A stretch of 64,000 bases of DNA from assembly GCA_030148725.1 (NCBI GenBank), contig JASBSU010000029.1, forward strand, positions 18,656-82,655, read 5' to 3'. Of this stretch, positions 20,320-29,280 are shown in pieces. Source of the stretch: Hyphomicrobium sp. Lineage in GTDB: Bacteria > Pseudomonadota > Alphaproteobacteria > Rhizobiales > Hyphomicrobiaceae. Below the pieces are notes generated by a model that saw nothing but the letters and a program-made list of their open reading frames with translations, was not told the DNA's origin and ran no database searches. A program made the position numbers and the translations under genes. The stretch's first letter is position 1. The number at the start of each line of letters is the position of its first letter.

Positions 20320-21273
20320 ATGTCGAACCGGGCAAACTTGCAGTTTTCACCCTATCGCGTCTTCGATCGCGAGGAGTGGGCACGCCTGCGCGCCGACACG
20401 CCGATGACTCTCAAGGAGAGCGAGCTTGAACAGCTCTCCGGTCTCATCGAAGAGCTTTCGGTCGAAGAGGTGGAGCAGATCTACCTCCCCATGTCGCGGT
20501 TGCTCAATCTCTACGTCGCGGCGGCACAGCAGCTCGATTCCGTCTCATCGAAATTCCTCGGCCGTTCGGACGGCAAAGTTCCGTTCATCATCGGCGTTGG
20601 CGGCTCGGTTGCCGTCGGCAAGAGCACCACGGCGCGCGTTCTGAAGGCGCTGCTCGCCCGCTGGCCGGACCATCCGCGCGTCGAAATGATCACCACCGAC
20701 GGCTTCCTGTTGCCGAACGCCGAGCTAGAGCGCCGGGAGATCATGAACCGCAAGGGTTTCCCCGAGAGCTTCGACACGGCCCGCCTGCTCAACTTTCTCG
20801 CCAGCGTGAAGTCCGGCGTGAAATACGTTGAAGCGCCGGTCTATTCGCACTTCCACTACGACATCCTCCCCGACCAGAAGGTCGTCGTCCAGAACCCGGA
20901 CATTCTCATCGTCGAAGGTCTCAACGTCTTGCAGCCCGCGCGTTTGCCGCGCGATGGCGAGGCGATCCCGTTCGTGTCCGACTTCTTCGATTTCTCGATC
21001 TACCTCGACGCGGACCCGGAGGTCATCGGCGAATGGTACGTGGCGCGCTTCATGCGTCTGCGCACGACGGCATTCCGCGATCCTGCGGCCTACTTCCACC
21101 AGTATGCGAACCTCACGCCCGAGGCCGCCGTCGCGCGTGCCCGCGAGATCTGGAGTTCCATCAACTTGAAGAACCTGGAGGAGAATATCCTCCCAACGCG
21201 TCCGCGTGCCCGGCTCATCCTCCGCAAGGCCGCCGACCATCACGTCGAGCAGGTCGCGTTGCGCAAGCTTTGA
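20320..21273 (+). CDS. coaA: Pantothenate kinase, type I
   Basis: CoaA phosphorylates pantothenate, the regulated first step of CoA synthesis. The 317-residue product has the P-loop GSVAVGKST at 95-103, the TTDGFLLPN segment, RKGFPESFD, and the family-typical [11 protein letters not shown] stretch. The start at 20320 follows a short gap after hisE, a pairing seen in other Hyphomicrobiales. It probably shares a transcript with hisE. The hairpin immediately downstream is oriented to stop the opposing gene rather than coaA. Confidence 0.96.
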   Translation: MSNRANLQFSPYRVFDREEWARLRADTPMTLKESELEQLSGLIEELSVEEVEQIYLPMSRLLNLYVAAAQQLDSVSSKFLGRSDGKVPFIIGVGGSVAVGKSTTARVLKALLARWPDHPRVEMITTDGFLLPNAELERREIMNRKGFPESFDTARLLNFLASVKSGVKYVEAPVYSHFHYDILPDQKVVVQNPDILIVEGLNVLQPARLPRDGEAIPFVSDFFDFSIYLDADPEVIGEWYVARFMRLRTTAFRDPAAYFHQYANLTPEAAVARAREIWSSINLKNLEENILPTRPRARLILRKAADHHVEQVALRKL

Positions 21274-21278
21274 CGCGC

Positions 21279-21309
21279 AAAAAAAAGGGCCGCCTTGGGG
21301 AGGCGGCCC
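21279..21309 (-). terminator. Intrinsic terminator for the leftward gene at 21358-21948
   Basis: A 9-bp stem GGGCCGCCT / AGGCGGCCC (21287-21295 and 21301-21309) with a TGGGG loop. On the plus strand it is preceded by eight adenines (21279-21286), which become a T-run after the hairpin on the minus strand: a classical Rho-independent terminator. Confidence 0.85.
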
Positions 21310-21357
21310 GTCAGTGACGTGCTCTTGCTCTAGGTTCTCAGGTGCAGGAAGGGCCGC

Positions 21358-21948
21358 TCAACGGATGCGCGGCGTAAGCGGTTTTCGCGGAGCAAATGCC
21401 GCGACCAGGAAGGCACCAACGGCGAGTTGACCTCGCACGGTGCCATCGACCGCTGGGTGTTGCAGCAAGTGCCGGGCCAGCACCGTCTGCTGCGCTATCG
21501 CTGCCGTCATCGCCCAAAGCCCAAGGTCGAACATGATTGCGAGCAGCGGCGGCTGCATCGCCACGTGGGCGGGTTCGGCAGTGATATGGGTGTCCGGCGC
21601 CCATTCGGGCTGTGCCGGCAAAATGGTTTGCACGCTCGCGATCTGGCGTCGCCGCGCGTTGTGCAGCGGACCTGAACGGCCGAGCGAATATCCGGTGTGT
21701 CCGCCTCGGTGGAAGCTGCGGCGCGCATTCGCCATCAGCCGCGCCTGATCCACGCGAAACTTGTCGCGCAAGCGCCGAATGACCGACGGGTTTTCGACCC
21801 CGAGCGAGCGGATGGCAGTGGTCGTCTTCAATCCGGGATTGGCGGCAAGCAGAGCGGCGATGCTCTCGAGTTGGCGGCTGTCGTCGAGGCCGGTGCCCTT
21901 CGGACGTCCGTAACGCGGCTGCATGGTCGGCATGCACTCGGTCCCCAT
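21358..21948 (-). CDS. Unrecognised protein with N-terminal HTH-like segment
   Basis: A 196-residue product. Residues 11-65 begin with a basic RYGRPKGTGLDD arm, then two helices and SVIRRLRDKFR, a pattern like small homeodomain-style or resolvase-type DNA-binding folds. The middle is Arg/His-rich, and the C-terminal half has a hydrophobic stretch (LLAIMFDLGLWAMTAAIA) and a second apolar segment ending in a basic tail. A strong intrinsic terminator sits just past its stop, supporting that this frame, and not the overlapping 21338-21958 frame, is expressed. Function unknown; it may be a DNA-binding or membrane-associated regulator. Confidence 0.65.
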   Translation of the reverse strand: MGTECMPTMQPRYGRPKGTGLDDSRQLESIAALLAANPGLKTTTAIRSLGVENPSVIRRLRDKFRVDQARLMANARRSFHRGGHTGYSLGRSGPLHNARRRQIASVQTILPAQPEWAPDTHITAEPAHVAMQPPLLAIMFDLGLWAMTAAIAQQTVLARHLLQHPAVDGTVRGQLAVGAFLVAAFAPRKPLTPRIR

Positions 21949-22120
21949 GACCCCTCAATCGACCCGAATCGGTTCGAATCTCTGAGTGGATTATGTTGGG
22001 GAGTCAGTGCCTTGCCAGGGAGAATAAATGCCTTGTAGGAGCTAGACGGTGCAATCGACAGTTATTGTGTCTCAATTGCACTTGAGATTGACGCTGCAAC
22101 ACCTGCAGCGCCGTATGACC

Positions 22121-23134
22121 TCAGCGCGCCAGGAGACCTTCACGCTGTGCAATGGCCGAAAGCGGGCGCTCAGGCCGGGCGCCGATGTGGCTGATGACTT
22201 CCGCTGCCGCAAGACTGCCGAGCCGCCCGCAATCCGCAAGGTTGAGGTTGCGCGTATAGCCGTAGAGGAAACCGGCGGCATAAAGGTCCCCGGCGCCCGT
22301 AGCGTCGACGACCTTATCGACCCGCACCGGCCGAACCTGCACCGTCTCGTTGGCGGTGACGATCAGCGAACCGGCCTCCGACCGCGTGAGCACGGCAAGC
22401 TCGCACTCCCCGCGCACGGCGGAAACGGCTTCATCGAAGCTGTTCACTTCGTAAAGCGCGGTGATCTCCTTCTCGTTGGCGAAAAGGATGTCCGTCCCGT
22501 TCTTCACCAGTGTGCGGAAGTCTGCGCGATGGCGATCGACACAGAACGCATCCGACAGCGAGAGCGCCGTTTTGCGCCCTGCCTTGGTCGCGATCTCAGC
22601 CGCCGCGTAATAGGCCGCCTTCGCCTCCGGCTTGTCGAAGAGATAGCCTTCCAGATAGGTGATCTTTGCCGCGGAGATCATCGCCGCGTCGACTTCGCCG
22701 GTGCCAAGCTCGGTGCTGGCGCCGAGAAACGTATTCATCGTCCGCTCGCCATCTGGCGTGACGAGGATCAGGCAGACTGCCGTCGGCAATCCCGTCGTGG
22801 CCGCGCCCGTTTCATACGCGACGCCGGCAGCGCGAATGTCGTGCCAGAACACCTTGCCGAACTGATCGTCGGCGACGCGGCCGATGAAGGCGCCTCGCCC
22901 CCCGAATGATGCAAGGCCCGCGATCGTGTTCGCGGCCGATCCGCCCGAGCGCTCGATCGACGGACCCATGAGGCCGTAGAGGCGATCGGCTTCGCCGGCA
23001 TCGATGAGCCGCATGAAACCCTTGGCGAGGTCGAGCTTCGACAGGAATGCGTCGTCGCATCTCCCGATGATGTCGACGATGGCATTGCCGATCCCGACCA
23101 CGTCGTAGCGCGTGTCTTGCCCTGTCACCTGCAT
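22121..23134 (-). CDS. PfkB family sugar/nucleoside kinase (adenosine kinase-like)
   Basis: A 337-residue ribokinase-superfamily enzyme. Early Gly motif GIGNAIVDI, the GGSAANTIAGLASFGG substrate/phosphate segment and the catalytic DATGAGDLYAAGFLYG signature near residue 275 are all present. Alphaproteobacterial proteins of this pattern are usually annotated adenosine kinase or sugar kinase; the exact substrate is not decided. The start at 23134 is preferred over 23176 because a GGGGGC ribosome-binding stretch precedes it and the upstream residues do not look conserved. It lies 97 bp from the holA stop on the same strand. Confidence 0.88.
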   Translation of the reverse strand: MQVTGQDTRYDVVGIGNAIVDIIGRCDDAFLSKLDLAKGFMRLIDAGEADRLYGLMGPSIERSGGSAANTIAGLASFGGRGAFIGRVADDQFGKVFWHDIRAAGVAYETGAATTGLPTAVCLILVTPDGERTMNTFLGASTELGTGEVDAAMISAAKITYLEGYLFDKPEAKAAYYAAAEIATKAGRKTALSLSDAFCVDRHRADFRTLVKNGTDILFANEKEITALYEVNSFDEAVSAVRGECELAVLTRSEAGSLIVTANETVQVRPVRVDKVVDATGAGDLYAAGFLYGYTRNLNLADCGRLGSLAAAEVISHIGARPERPLSAIAQREGLLAR

Positions 23135-23230
23135 TATGCCCCCGATGTCCGGATTCGCGCGCACTATAGGCACCACGACGTCTTCGACAAGTCGCGAGGC
23201 GGTAGCGCGAAAGTACGCCGCCCCGCGAGG

Positions 23231-24268
23231 TTAACCCGCAGCGCGCCTGGTGGTGGGTCGAGCAGCTGTCGCGACTGCGATCAGCAGCTCTTCAGCGATG
23301 GCTTCCTCGAGGTTCGAATTGAGACGCGCGGCCTTAGCGGCCTCTGCCGCTTTGGCCAGCGCTTCCGCCAGCCGCGGTGACGTCCACATCCGGCATTGCA
23401 GACCGATGGCGTCCTTCGCCTTGAAGTGCACCGGCGGCCGCTGCTGGCGAATGACGTCCTCGAACGAACTGCCCGCATCGAGTTCGCCCCTGATCCGGTG
23501 CAGGCGTTGCAAAGCGCGCTGCAGTGCTAAAATGATCATCTGCGCGCTCTCGCCTGAGGCGATGGCGCGCGAAAACTCGGCAACGGCACGGACTGCATCG
23601 CCCGACGCCGCCGCATTGAGCGTGCGGTCGATCGCGAGTTCCGAAGCATCGCCGACGATCGCATCGATGTCCGCGGCCTCGATCTGCCCTTTGCCGGACG
23701 CATAAAGCGCCAGCTTTTCGATTTCTCCTCGAGACATCGCGCGGTCCGCACCCATGCGTGCGACCAGCATTTCACGGGCATCCGATGCGATTGTCAGTCC
23801 ATGCGCCGTGAGCACCTCGCGAATGAGAGCTTCGATGTCGACCGCCTCGTCACCGTAGCAAGCGACCGCCGCCGCCTGCGCCGACTTCTCGAACAGCGCG
23901 CGCATGGAATCGCTTGGCTTGAGGTTTGCGGCCTCGACGATCAGCGTCGCCGCCAGTGTCCCGCCCTCGAGCAGCGGCTGCAAAGCCGCGGCGTTGATCC
24001 GCCGGCCGGCTGTGGCCCGCACGACCTTGGAGCCACCGAACATCGGTATCGTCTGCAGCTCGACGGCAAGCCGGTCAGGATCGTTATCGAGGTCGCTGTC
24101 ATCGATGCGCACGATCTCGCCGGCCTCTCGCGCTGCGACGAGGGCCGCCAGCTTCTGAGCCCGCTCCGCGACGAGCCCCGCGTCTGTTCCGTAGAACAAG
24201 ACGGCCGCGTACTTCGGGCCGGGCGGATTGAGAAACGAATTCGCCTGATGTGCCTTGATGGCTACCAT
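23231..24268 (-). CDS. holA: DNA polymerase III delta subunit (clamp loader)
   Basis: Delta opens the beta sliding clamp in the clamp-loader complex. The 345-residue product starts MVAIKAHQANSFLNPPGPKY and carries LFYGTDAGLVAERAQKL, the N-terminal AAA-like domain without a Walker A (normal for delta), and the C-terminal helical domain. The open frame runs upstream to 24634, but that part is out of frame with family homology; the Met at 24268 matches. Gene order holA-lptE-leuS, all leftward, is the usual alphaproteobacterial arrangement facing parB. Confidence 0.9.
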   Translation of the reverse strand: MVAIKAHQANSFLNPPGPKYAAVLFYGTDAGLVAERAQKLAALVAAREAGEIVRIDDSDLDNDPDRLAVELQTIPMFGGSKVVRATAGRRINAAALQPLLEGGTLAATLIVEAANLKPSDSMRALFEKSAQAAAVACYGDEAVDIEALIREVLTAHGLTIASDAREMLVARMGADRAMSRGEIEKLALYASGKGQIEAADIDAIVGDASELAIDRTLNAAASGDAVRAVAEFSRAIASGESAQMIILALQRALQRLHRIRGELDAGSSFEDVIRQQRPPVHFKAKDAIGLQCRMWTSPRLAEALAKAAEAAKAARLNSNLEEAIAEELLIAVATAARPTTRRAAG

Positions 24269-24320
24269 GATCGCGCGCCCGCTGCTGATCAGCGCCTTAT
24301 AGCACGGCGCGTCGCAACGC

Positions 24321-24857
24321 TCAGGCAGCCCCTGACAGATAGGCGGCGATACGGCCTTTGACCTCTTCGCCCACCGTCTTGGCGGCGCGGTCCTCGGCTT
24401 CCTGGCGCGCGCGTACGTTGGCGAACACGCTGTCGAAGCGCTGGAAGGCGATACGACCGTTGCTTTCGCCCTGTAGCGCCACCGAGTGATCGGCGAGCCG
24501 CACCAGGCGGAAGCTGGTCCGAAGGTTATAGACGCTGCCCGAGGAGTTGCCGTCTTCCTGCACGAGCGTCGGCGTGATCGACTCGCGAATGACGATTTCC
24601 AGGCGATAGACGGGCTGCTCGGCGAGACCGCCACCCGTCGACTGATAGATGAGCTCGTTGCGCAGACGCTGGCCGACGCGGCCCGGTATGGGCGCGATCT
24701 CCATCTGCTTCAGCTTTTCGTTGACGTCCGGGCCGCCTATGATGGCGCTCGAAGCGTACATCGGACGGAAGCCGGAATCGCCGCAGCCTGCCACAAGCAC
24801 GGATGCCATGGCACACGCCAACAAAACCTGGATCGTCCCTCGGCGGCTAGCGTTCAA
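24321..24857 (-). CDS. lptE: LPS-assembly lipoprotein LptE
   Basis: LptE plugs the LptD outer-membrane channel that inserts lipopolysaccharide. The 178-residue product has a lipoprotein signal with lipobox LVAGC (acylated Cys25), then GFRPMY and the repeated beta-strand region of the family, ending in an Ala/Glu/Arg-rich helix. It follows leuS after 21 bp and precedes holA, the conserved leuS-lptE-holA operon. Sequence conservation of LptE is low, so the call depends partly on this context. Confidence 0.88.
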   Translation of the reverse strand: MNASRRGTIQVLLACAMASVLVAGCGDSGFRPMYASSAIIGGPDVNEKLKQMEIAPIPGRVGQRLRNELIYQSTGGGLAEQPVYRLEIVIRESITPTLVQEDGNSSGSVYNLRTSFRLVRLADHSVALQGESNGRIAFQRFDSVFANVRARQEAEDRAAKTVGEEVKGRIAAYLSGAA

Positions 24858-24878
24858 GCGCCGTCCCCCGTGCTCGGC

Positions 24879-27503
24879 CTACACGACGACATTCACAATC
24901 TTCTGCGGCACGACAATGACCTTCTTGACTGGTCGCCCTTCGAGGGCCCGCTGCACCGGCTCTAGTTCCAGCGCCGCCGCCTCGATTTCCCCGCGATCAG
25001 CCGTTCGGGCAATCGTCAATTCATCCCGCCGCTTACCATTCACCTGTACGGCAATGGTAATCGTATCGTCAACGAGCAACGCCGGATCGACCTCAGGCCA
25101 GGCCTGATTGGCCAATAGTGTGTTGTATCCGAGCCGCGCCCAGCTTTCCTCGGCCAGATGCGGCACCATCGGCCCGATCATCTGCACCAGGAACTCCAGC
25201 GCTTCCCGCTGCGCCCAGGCGAAATCCGTCCCCGTTTTCCCCAACGAGCCGCTGAGAACATTTGCGAACTCATAGACCTGGGCAACCGCCACGTTGAAGC
25301 GCAGCGCTTCGATGGAGCGGGCGACGTGGTCGAGCGCCTTGTGGGCAGCCCGGCGCAACGCGGTCGCTTCTGGCCCGAAGGTGTCCGGCTTCGGCGTACC
25401 GATGTCCGCCGCCCCTTCCGCACCCTGGTCCACAAGCCGCCATACGCGCTGCACGAAGCGGCGGGCGCCCTCGACGCCAACGTCCGTGTAGATGACGTCG
25501 CGTTCCGGCGGGCTGTCCGACAGCACGAACCAGCGCGCCACGTCGGCCCCGTAGCGGGAGACGAAGTCGTCGAGGTCGACGGTGTTCTTGCGCGACTTCG
25601 ACATCTTCTCGATCGCACCGATGACGGCCGGCTCACCGGTCGAGATCTCGAACGCCTTGCGCGCTGCGCCTTCACCTTCGACACGCACCTGCGTCGGCTG
25701 CAGCCAGCCGCCGTGGCGGGACTTGTAGGTCTCGTGGGTGACCATGCCTTGCGTGAACAGGGCCGCGAAGGGTTCGCGCACGTTCGACGAGAGCTTCAGG
25801 TTTCCGGTGTCGCACATGGCGCGCGTGAAGAAGCGCGAGTAGAGCAGATGCAGAATCGCATGCTCGATGCCGCCGATGTATTGGTCGACCGACAGCCAGT
25901 AGGCAGCCGCGTCCTTGTCGACCGGCGTCTCGGCATGCGGCGACGTAAAGCGCGCGAAATACCAGGACGAATCGACGAACGTGTCCATGGTGTCGGTCTC
26001 GCGACGCGCTTCGCCACCGCAGCTGGGGCACTTCACGTGCTTCCACGTCGGATGCCGGTCCAGCGGGTTGCCGGGCTTGTCGAAGGTCGCATCCGGTGGC
26101 AGTTCCACCGGCAGGTCGGCTTCCGGCACCGGAACCATGCCGCAGCTCTCGCAATGGCTCACCGGGATCGGGCAGCCCCAATACCGCTGCCGCGAGACGC
26201 CCCAGTCGCGCAGGCGATAATTGATCTTGCGCTGGCCGACCGGCTTTTTGCTGAGCTTGGCCTTTTCGAGCCGCGTTGCCGCTTCTTCGAAGGCTTCCGC
26301 CGTCGTCATGCCGTCGAGGAACGACGAGTTGATCATCGTGCCGTCGCCATCGTGCGCCTTGTCCTTGACGGCGAACGTCGCCGGGTCCTCGCCTTGCGGC
26401 AGGATCACGGGCTTGAACGGCAGATTGTATTTGCGCGCGAAATCAAGGTCGCGCTGGTCGCCCGACGGGCAGCCGAAGATGGCGCCCGTGCCGTAGTCCA
26501 TGAGGATGAAGTTCGCGACGTAGACCGGCAGCGTCCAGTTCTTGTCGAACGGATGCACGGCGCGAATGCCGGTGTCGAAGCCCTGCTTCTCGGCCGTTTC
26601 GAGCTCCGCGACCGAAGTGCCCATATGGCGGCACTCCTCGCAGAATTTGGCGAGCGCCGGGTTCTTCTCGGCCGCTGCCTTCGCGAGCGGGTGATCGGGC
26701 GCGAGCGCCACGAAGGCCGCGCCGAACAGCGTGTCGGGCCGCGTCGTATAGACCTCGACTTCGCTTTCGCCCTCGGGCGCCGTCTTCTTGTCGAGCGCGA
26801 ACCGCACGAGCAGGCCGTCCGACCGCCCGATCCAGTTCGCCTGCATCAGGCGCACCTTCTCCGGCCACTTGTCGAGAGTCTGCAGCGCTTCCAGTAGCTC
26901 GTCCGCGTATTCGGTGATCCGGAAGAACCACTGCGTCAGCTCACGCTGCTCGACGAGCGCGCCCGAGCGCCATCCGCGGCCATCGATCACCTGCTCGTTG
27001 GCGAGCACGGTGTGATCGACCGGATCCCAGTTGACCTTCGAGGACTTGCGGTACGCGAGGCCCTTCTTGAGGAAATCGAGGAACAGCTTCTGCTGGTGCC
27101 GGTAGTACTCCGGCGAGCAGGTGGCAATCTCGCGCGACCAATCGAGCGAAAAGCCCATCGACTTGAGCTGCCGCCGCATCGTGTCGATGTTCTGGTACGT
27201 CCACTCCGCCGGATGCACCTTCCGCTCCATGGCGGCGTTCTCGGCCGGCATGCCGAACGCGTCCCAGCCCATGGGGTGCAACACATTGAAACCCTTGGCA
27301 CGCTTATAGCGTGCGAAGACGTCGCCCATGGTGTAGTTGCGGGAATGGCCAACGTGGATGCGCCCTGACGGATAAGGGAACATCTCGAGCACGTAGCACT
27401 TGGGACCGGCGCCCTCGTTTGAGGCGCGGAAGATGTCGGCCTTGTTCCAGGCCTCCTGCCAGTGCTTTTCGCGTGCAGGCGCGTCGTAGCTTTGATTGGC
27501 CAT
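24879..27503 (-). CDS. leuS: Leucyl-tRNA synthetase
   Basis: This 874-residue class I synthetase charges tRNA-Leu and edits mischarged products. HIGH appears as HVGH (50-53) in [20 protein letters not shown] near residue 630 as EKMSKSRKN, the CP1 editing domain in between, and zinc-site cysteines around [23 protein letters not shown]. The C-terminal domain ends with [14 protein letters not shown], typical of bacterial LeuS. First gene of the leuS-lptE-holA operon, divergent from yggS with an 80-bp shared promoter gap. Confidence 0.98.
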   Translation of the reverse strand: MANQSYDAPAREKHWQEAWNKADIFRASNEGAGPKCYVLEMFPYPSGRIHVGHSRNYTMGDVFARYKRAKGFNVLHPMGWDAFGMPAENAAMERKVHPAEWTYQNIDTMRRQLKSMGFSLDWSREIATCSPEYYRHQQKLFLDFLKKGLAYRKSSKVNWDPVDHTVLANEQVIDGRGWRSGALVEQRELTQWFFRITEYADELLEALQTLDKWPEKVRLMQANWIGRSDGLLVRFALDKKTAPEGESEVEVYTTRPDTLFGAAFVALAPDHPLAKAAAEKNPALAKFCEECRHMGTSVAELETAEKQGFDTGIRAVHPFDKNWTLPVYVANFILMDYGTGAIFGCPSGDQRDLDFARKYNLPFKPVILPQGEDPATFAVKDKAHDGDGTMINSSFLDGMTTAEAFEEAATRLEKAKLSKKPVGQRKINYRLRDWGVSRQRYWGCPIPVSHCESCGMVPVPEADLPVELPPDATFDKPGNPLDRHPTWKHVKCPSCGGEARRETDTMDTFVDSSWYFARFTSPHAETPVDKDAAAYWLSVDQYIGGIEHAILHLLYSRFFTRAMCDTGNLKLSSNVREPFAALFTQGMVTHETYKSRHGGWLQPTQVRVEGEGAARKAFEISTGEPAVIGAIEKMSKSRKNTVDLDDFVSRYGADVARWFVLSDSPPERDVIYTDVGVEGARRFVQRVWRLVDQGAEGAADIGTPKPDTFGPEATALRRAAHKALDHVARSIEALRFNVAVAQVYEFANVLSGSLGKTGTDFAWAQREALEFLVQMIGPMVPHLAEESWARLGYNTLLANQAWPEVDPALLVDDTITIAVQVNGKRRDELTIARTADRGEIEAAALELEPVQRALEGRPVKKVIVVPQKIVNVVV

Positions 27504-27583
27504 ACGGCGTCGAACTTTCAGGATTTAGTGGCTAAGAGCGGGCGTAATGAGCCTTAAAGCACCTTTGGGGTCAAGGCGGTCGG

Positions 27584-28276
27584 ATGACACCGGACACTGA
27601 GAACACCACCGGAGCCGTGGAACGGCTGGCTGAAACCCAGGCGGACATCGCCGCGGAGGCCGCTGAGGCGCGGCGCCCAGCATCCGACGTCCGGCTGATC
27701 GCCGTGTCGAAAACCTTCGACGCGCCAGAGATTCTCCCCGTTCTTAAGGCCGGCCAACGCCAGTTCGGCGAAAACCGCGTGCAAGAGGCCAAGGGCAAAT
27801 GGCCGGCTCTCAAGGCGGACTTCCCCGACGTGCGCCTGCACCTCATCGGCCCCTTGCAGTCGAACAAGGCCAAGGAGGCGGTCGAGTTGTTCGACGCCAT
27901 CCACTCCATCGACCGCGAGAAGATCGCCCGCGCCATCGCCCATGAGATGGCAAAGCAGGGCAAGCATCTCGAGCTGTTTATCCAGGTCAACACCGGCGAG
28001 GAGCCGCAGAAGGCGGGCATCCCCCCGCGCGAGCTCCCGGCGTTCGCTCGCCTGTGCCGCGATGAGCTGCAGCTCGATATCGCCGGCCTGATGTGCATTC
28101 CGCCCGTCGACGAGGAGCCGGCGATCCACTTCGCCTTCCTCGCCAAGCTCGCCGCGGAGAACGGTTTCAGCGCCCTCTCCATGGGCATGAGCGACGACTA
28201 CGCGACAGCCGTGGCCTTCGGCGCCACCTATGTCCGTGTCGGCAGTGCCATTTTCGGCTCGCGCCCGAAGCCCTGA
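27584..28276 (+). CDS. YggS/PLPBP family pyridoxal-phosphate homeostasis protein
   Basis: A 230-residue single-domain alanine racemase-fold protein that binds PLP and buffers vitamin B6 pools. The PLP lysine K43 lies in LIAVSKTF, followed by FGENRVQEA, the HLIGPLQSNK stretch and the C-terminal phosphate-binding MGMSDDY...GATYVRVGSAIFG pattern. It faces leuS. The next gene is 95 bp further on the same strand. Confidence 0.94.
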   Translation: MTPDTENTTGAVERLAETQADIAAEAAEARRPASDVRLIAVSKTFDAPEILPVLKAGQRQFGENRVQEAKGKWPALKADFPDVRLHLIGPLQSNKAKEAVELFDAIHSIDREKIARAIAHEMAKQGKHLELFIQVNTGEEPQKAGIPPRELPAFARLCRDELQLDIAGLMCIPPVDEEPAIHFAFLAKLAAENGFSALSMGMSDDYATAVAFGATYVRVGSAIFGSRPKP

Positions 28277-28371
28277 GGGTTTTCCAAAGGCAAATCAGCC
28301 CCGTCCGATTTGTGCCGGCAACCCGGTGCTAGGCTTCAGCCAATGATTCGCATGAAGCTGGAGGCACGAGG

Positions 28372-29259
28372 ATGACCACAGCCGCCGCTCGGGTTGAAGC
28401 GCGAGCCGATGCCGCCGCTGCAGATGCAGCGAACGACGCCCGCGCCGAGGTGACGAAGATCCCCGGTGTATCGAAGGCTACGGCAGCCAAGGCCGTGAAG
28501 AACGGCTACTACCACTTCGTCGTCGACATCTGGATCACCAACTTCAACTCCATCGAGTTCGGCATCTACAAACACTCGCGCAATCGCGCCAAGTCGCGCC
28601 AGTTCACCGCCGACATGGACATCTTCGCCGAGATTTTGGAGGGCGGTGAGCGCACCGGCCTCATCGGCTACCGAGAGGATCTCTGGAAGAACAAGGACAC
28701 GAAGGACAAGCGCCTCGTCTTCAAGATCTTCAACGACTCGCTGAATTGGCGCGCGACGATGGATCTGATGCTGGGCCGCTCACTGCAGCAGACGATCGCC
28801 TCGCGCGGCCTTCCGGTGATGGTCTATTCGATCAACACCGACGAGGACGCCTTCGTCGTCTATCTCGAGCGCTCGGCCAACAAGTGGCCGTTCATGCCGG
28901 AGAACTTCGGTTTCTTCATCACCGGCAAGGACGGGCAGCCGATCTTCTATCGGATCAAGCGCGACTTCATCAATCTCGGCGGCGACTACACGGTCTACGA
29001 CCAGCAGGGCAAGAAGATCGGTCACCTCGACGGAAAGATCTTCTCCATCGGCGGCAAATGGCGAGGCAAGGTGAAGGTCGAGCATGCCGACCGCCGCTTG
29101 CTGAGCGTGCTGCAGCTCTTCTCAGCCTTGCAGGTCTTCAACGGTGATTGCCGCCGCCATATGCGTCGCCTCTGGCGCGACGTGGTCAACGGCAAGCTCA
29201 AGCCGACGATCGATGCGCAGGAGTTCGACCTCTACAAGAACCCACGCCGCGTGCGCTAA
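28372..29259 (+). CDS. Conserved protein of unknown function (possible LURP-one/tubby-like fold)
   Basis: A 295-residue protein with an Ala-rich, acidic N-terminal 30 residues, then a mixed region rich in aromatic and basic residues. The stretch from about residue 165 (KWPFMPENFGFF, GQPIFYRIKRDFINLGGDYTVYD, KKIGHLDGKIFSIGGKWRGKVKVE) has the alternating strand pattern of a LURP-one/tubby C-terminal-like barrel. That fold assignment is only a suggestion. No signal peptide or membrane segment. The start at 28372 has GGAGGCACGAGG upstream, a strong ribosome binding site. No neighbour explains its role. Confidence 0.8.
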   Translation: MTTAAARVEARADAAAADAANDARAEVTKIPGVSKATAAKAVKNGYYHFVVDIWITNFNSIEFGIYKHSRNRAKSRQFTADMDIFAEILEGGERTGLIGYREDLWKNKDTKDKRLVFKIFNDSLNWRATMDLMLGRSLQQTIASRGLPVMVYSINTDEDAFVVYLERSANKWPFMPENFGFFITGKDGQPIFYRIKRDFINLGGDYTVYDQQGKKIGHLDGKIFSIGGKWRGKVKVEHADRRLLSVLQLFSALQVFNGDCRRHMRRLWRDVVNGKLKPTIDAQEFDLYKNPRRVR

Positions 29260-29280
29260 CGCCGCCTGCGCGGCTGCCTT

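Noticed and set aside
21970-21980. GGTTCGAATC, a tRNA T-loop-like string
   Set aside because: The flanking bases do not form a T-stem, and no acceptor or anticodon arms can be built around it.
26032-26039. TTCACGTG inside leuS, possible further parS
   Set aside because: The right half does not continue as GAAAC; only eight bases match.
25158-26897. 579-codon open frame antisense to leuS
   Set aside because: Long antisense frames are expected in high-GC genes; its composition (Arg/His/Val-rich) and lack of motifs mark it as a shadow. The same holds for the 511-codon frame antisense to leuC (33342-34877) and the 515-codon frame antisense to typA.
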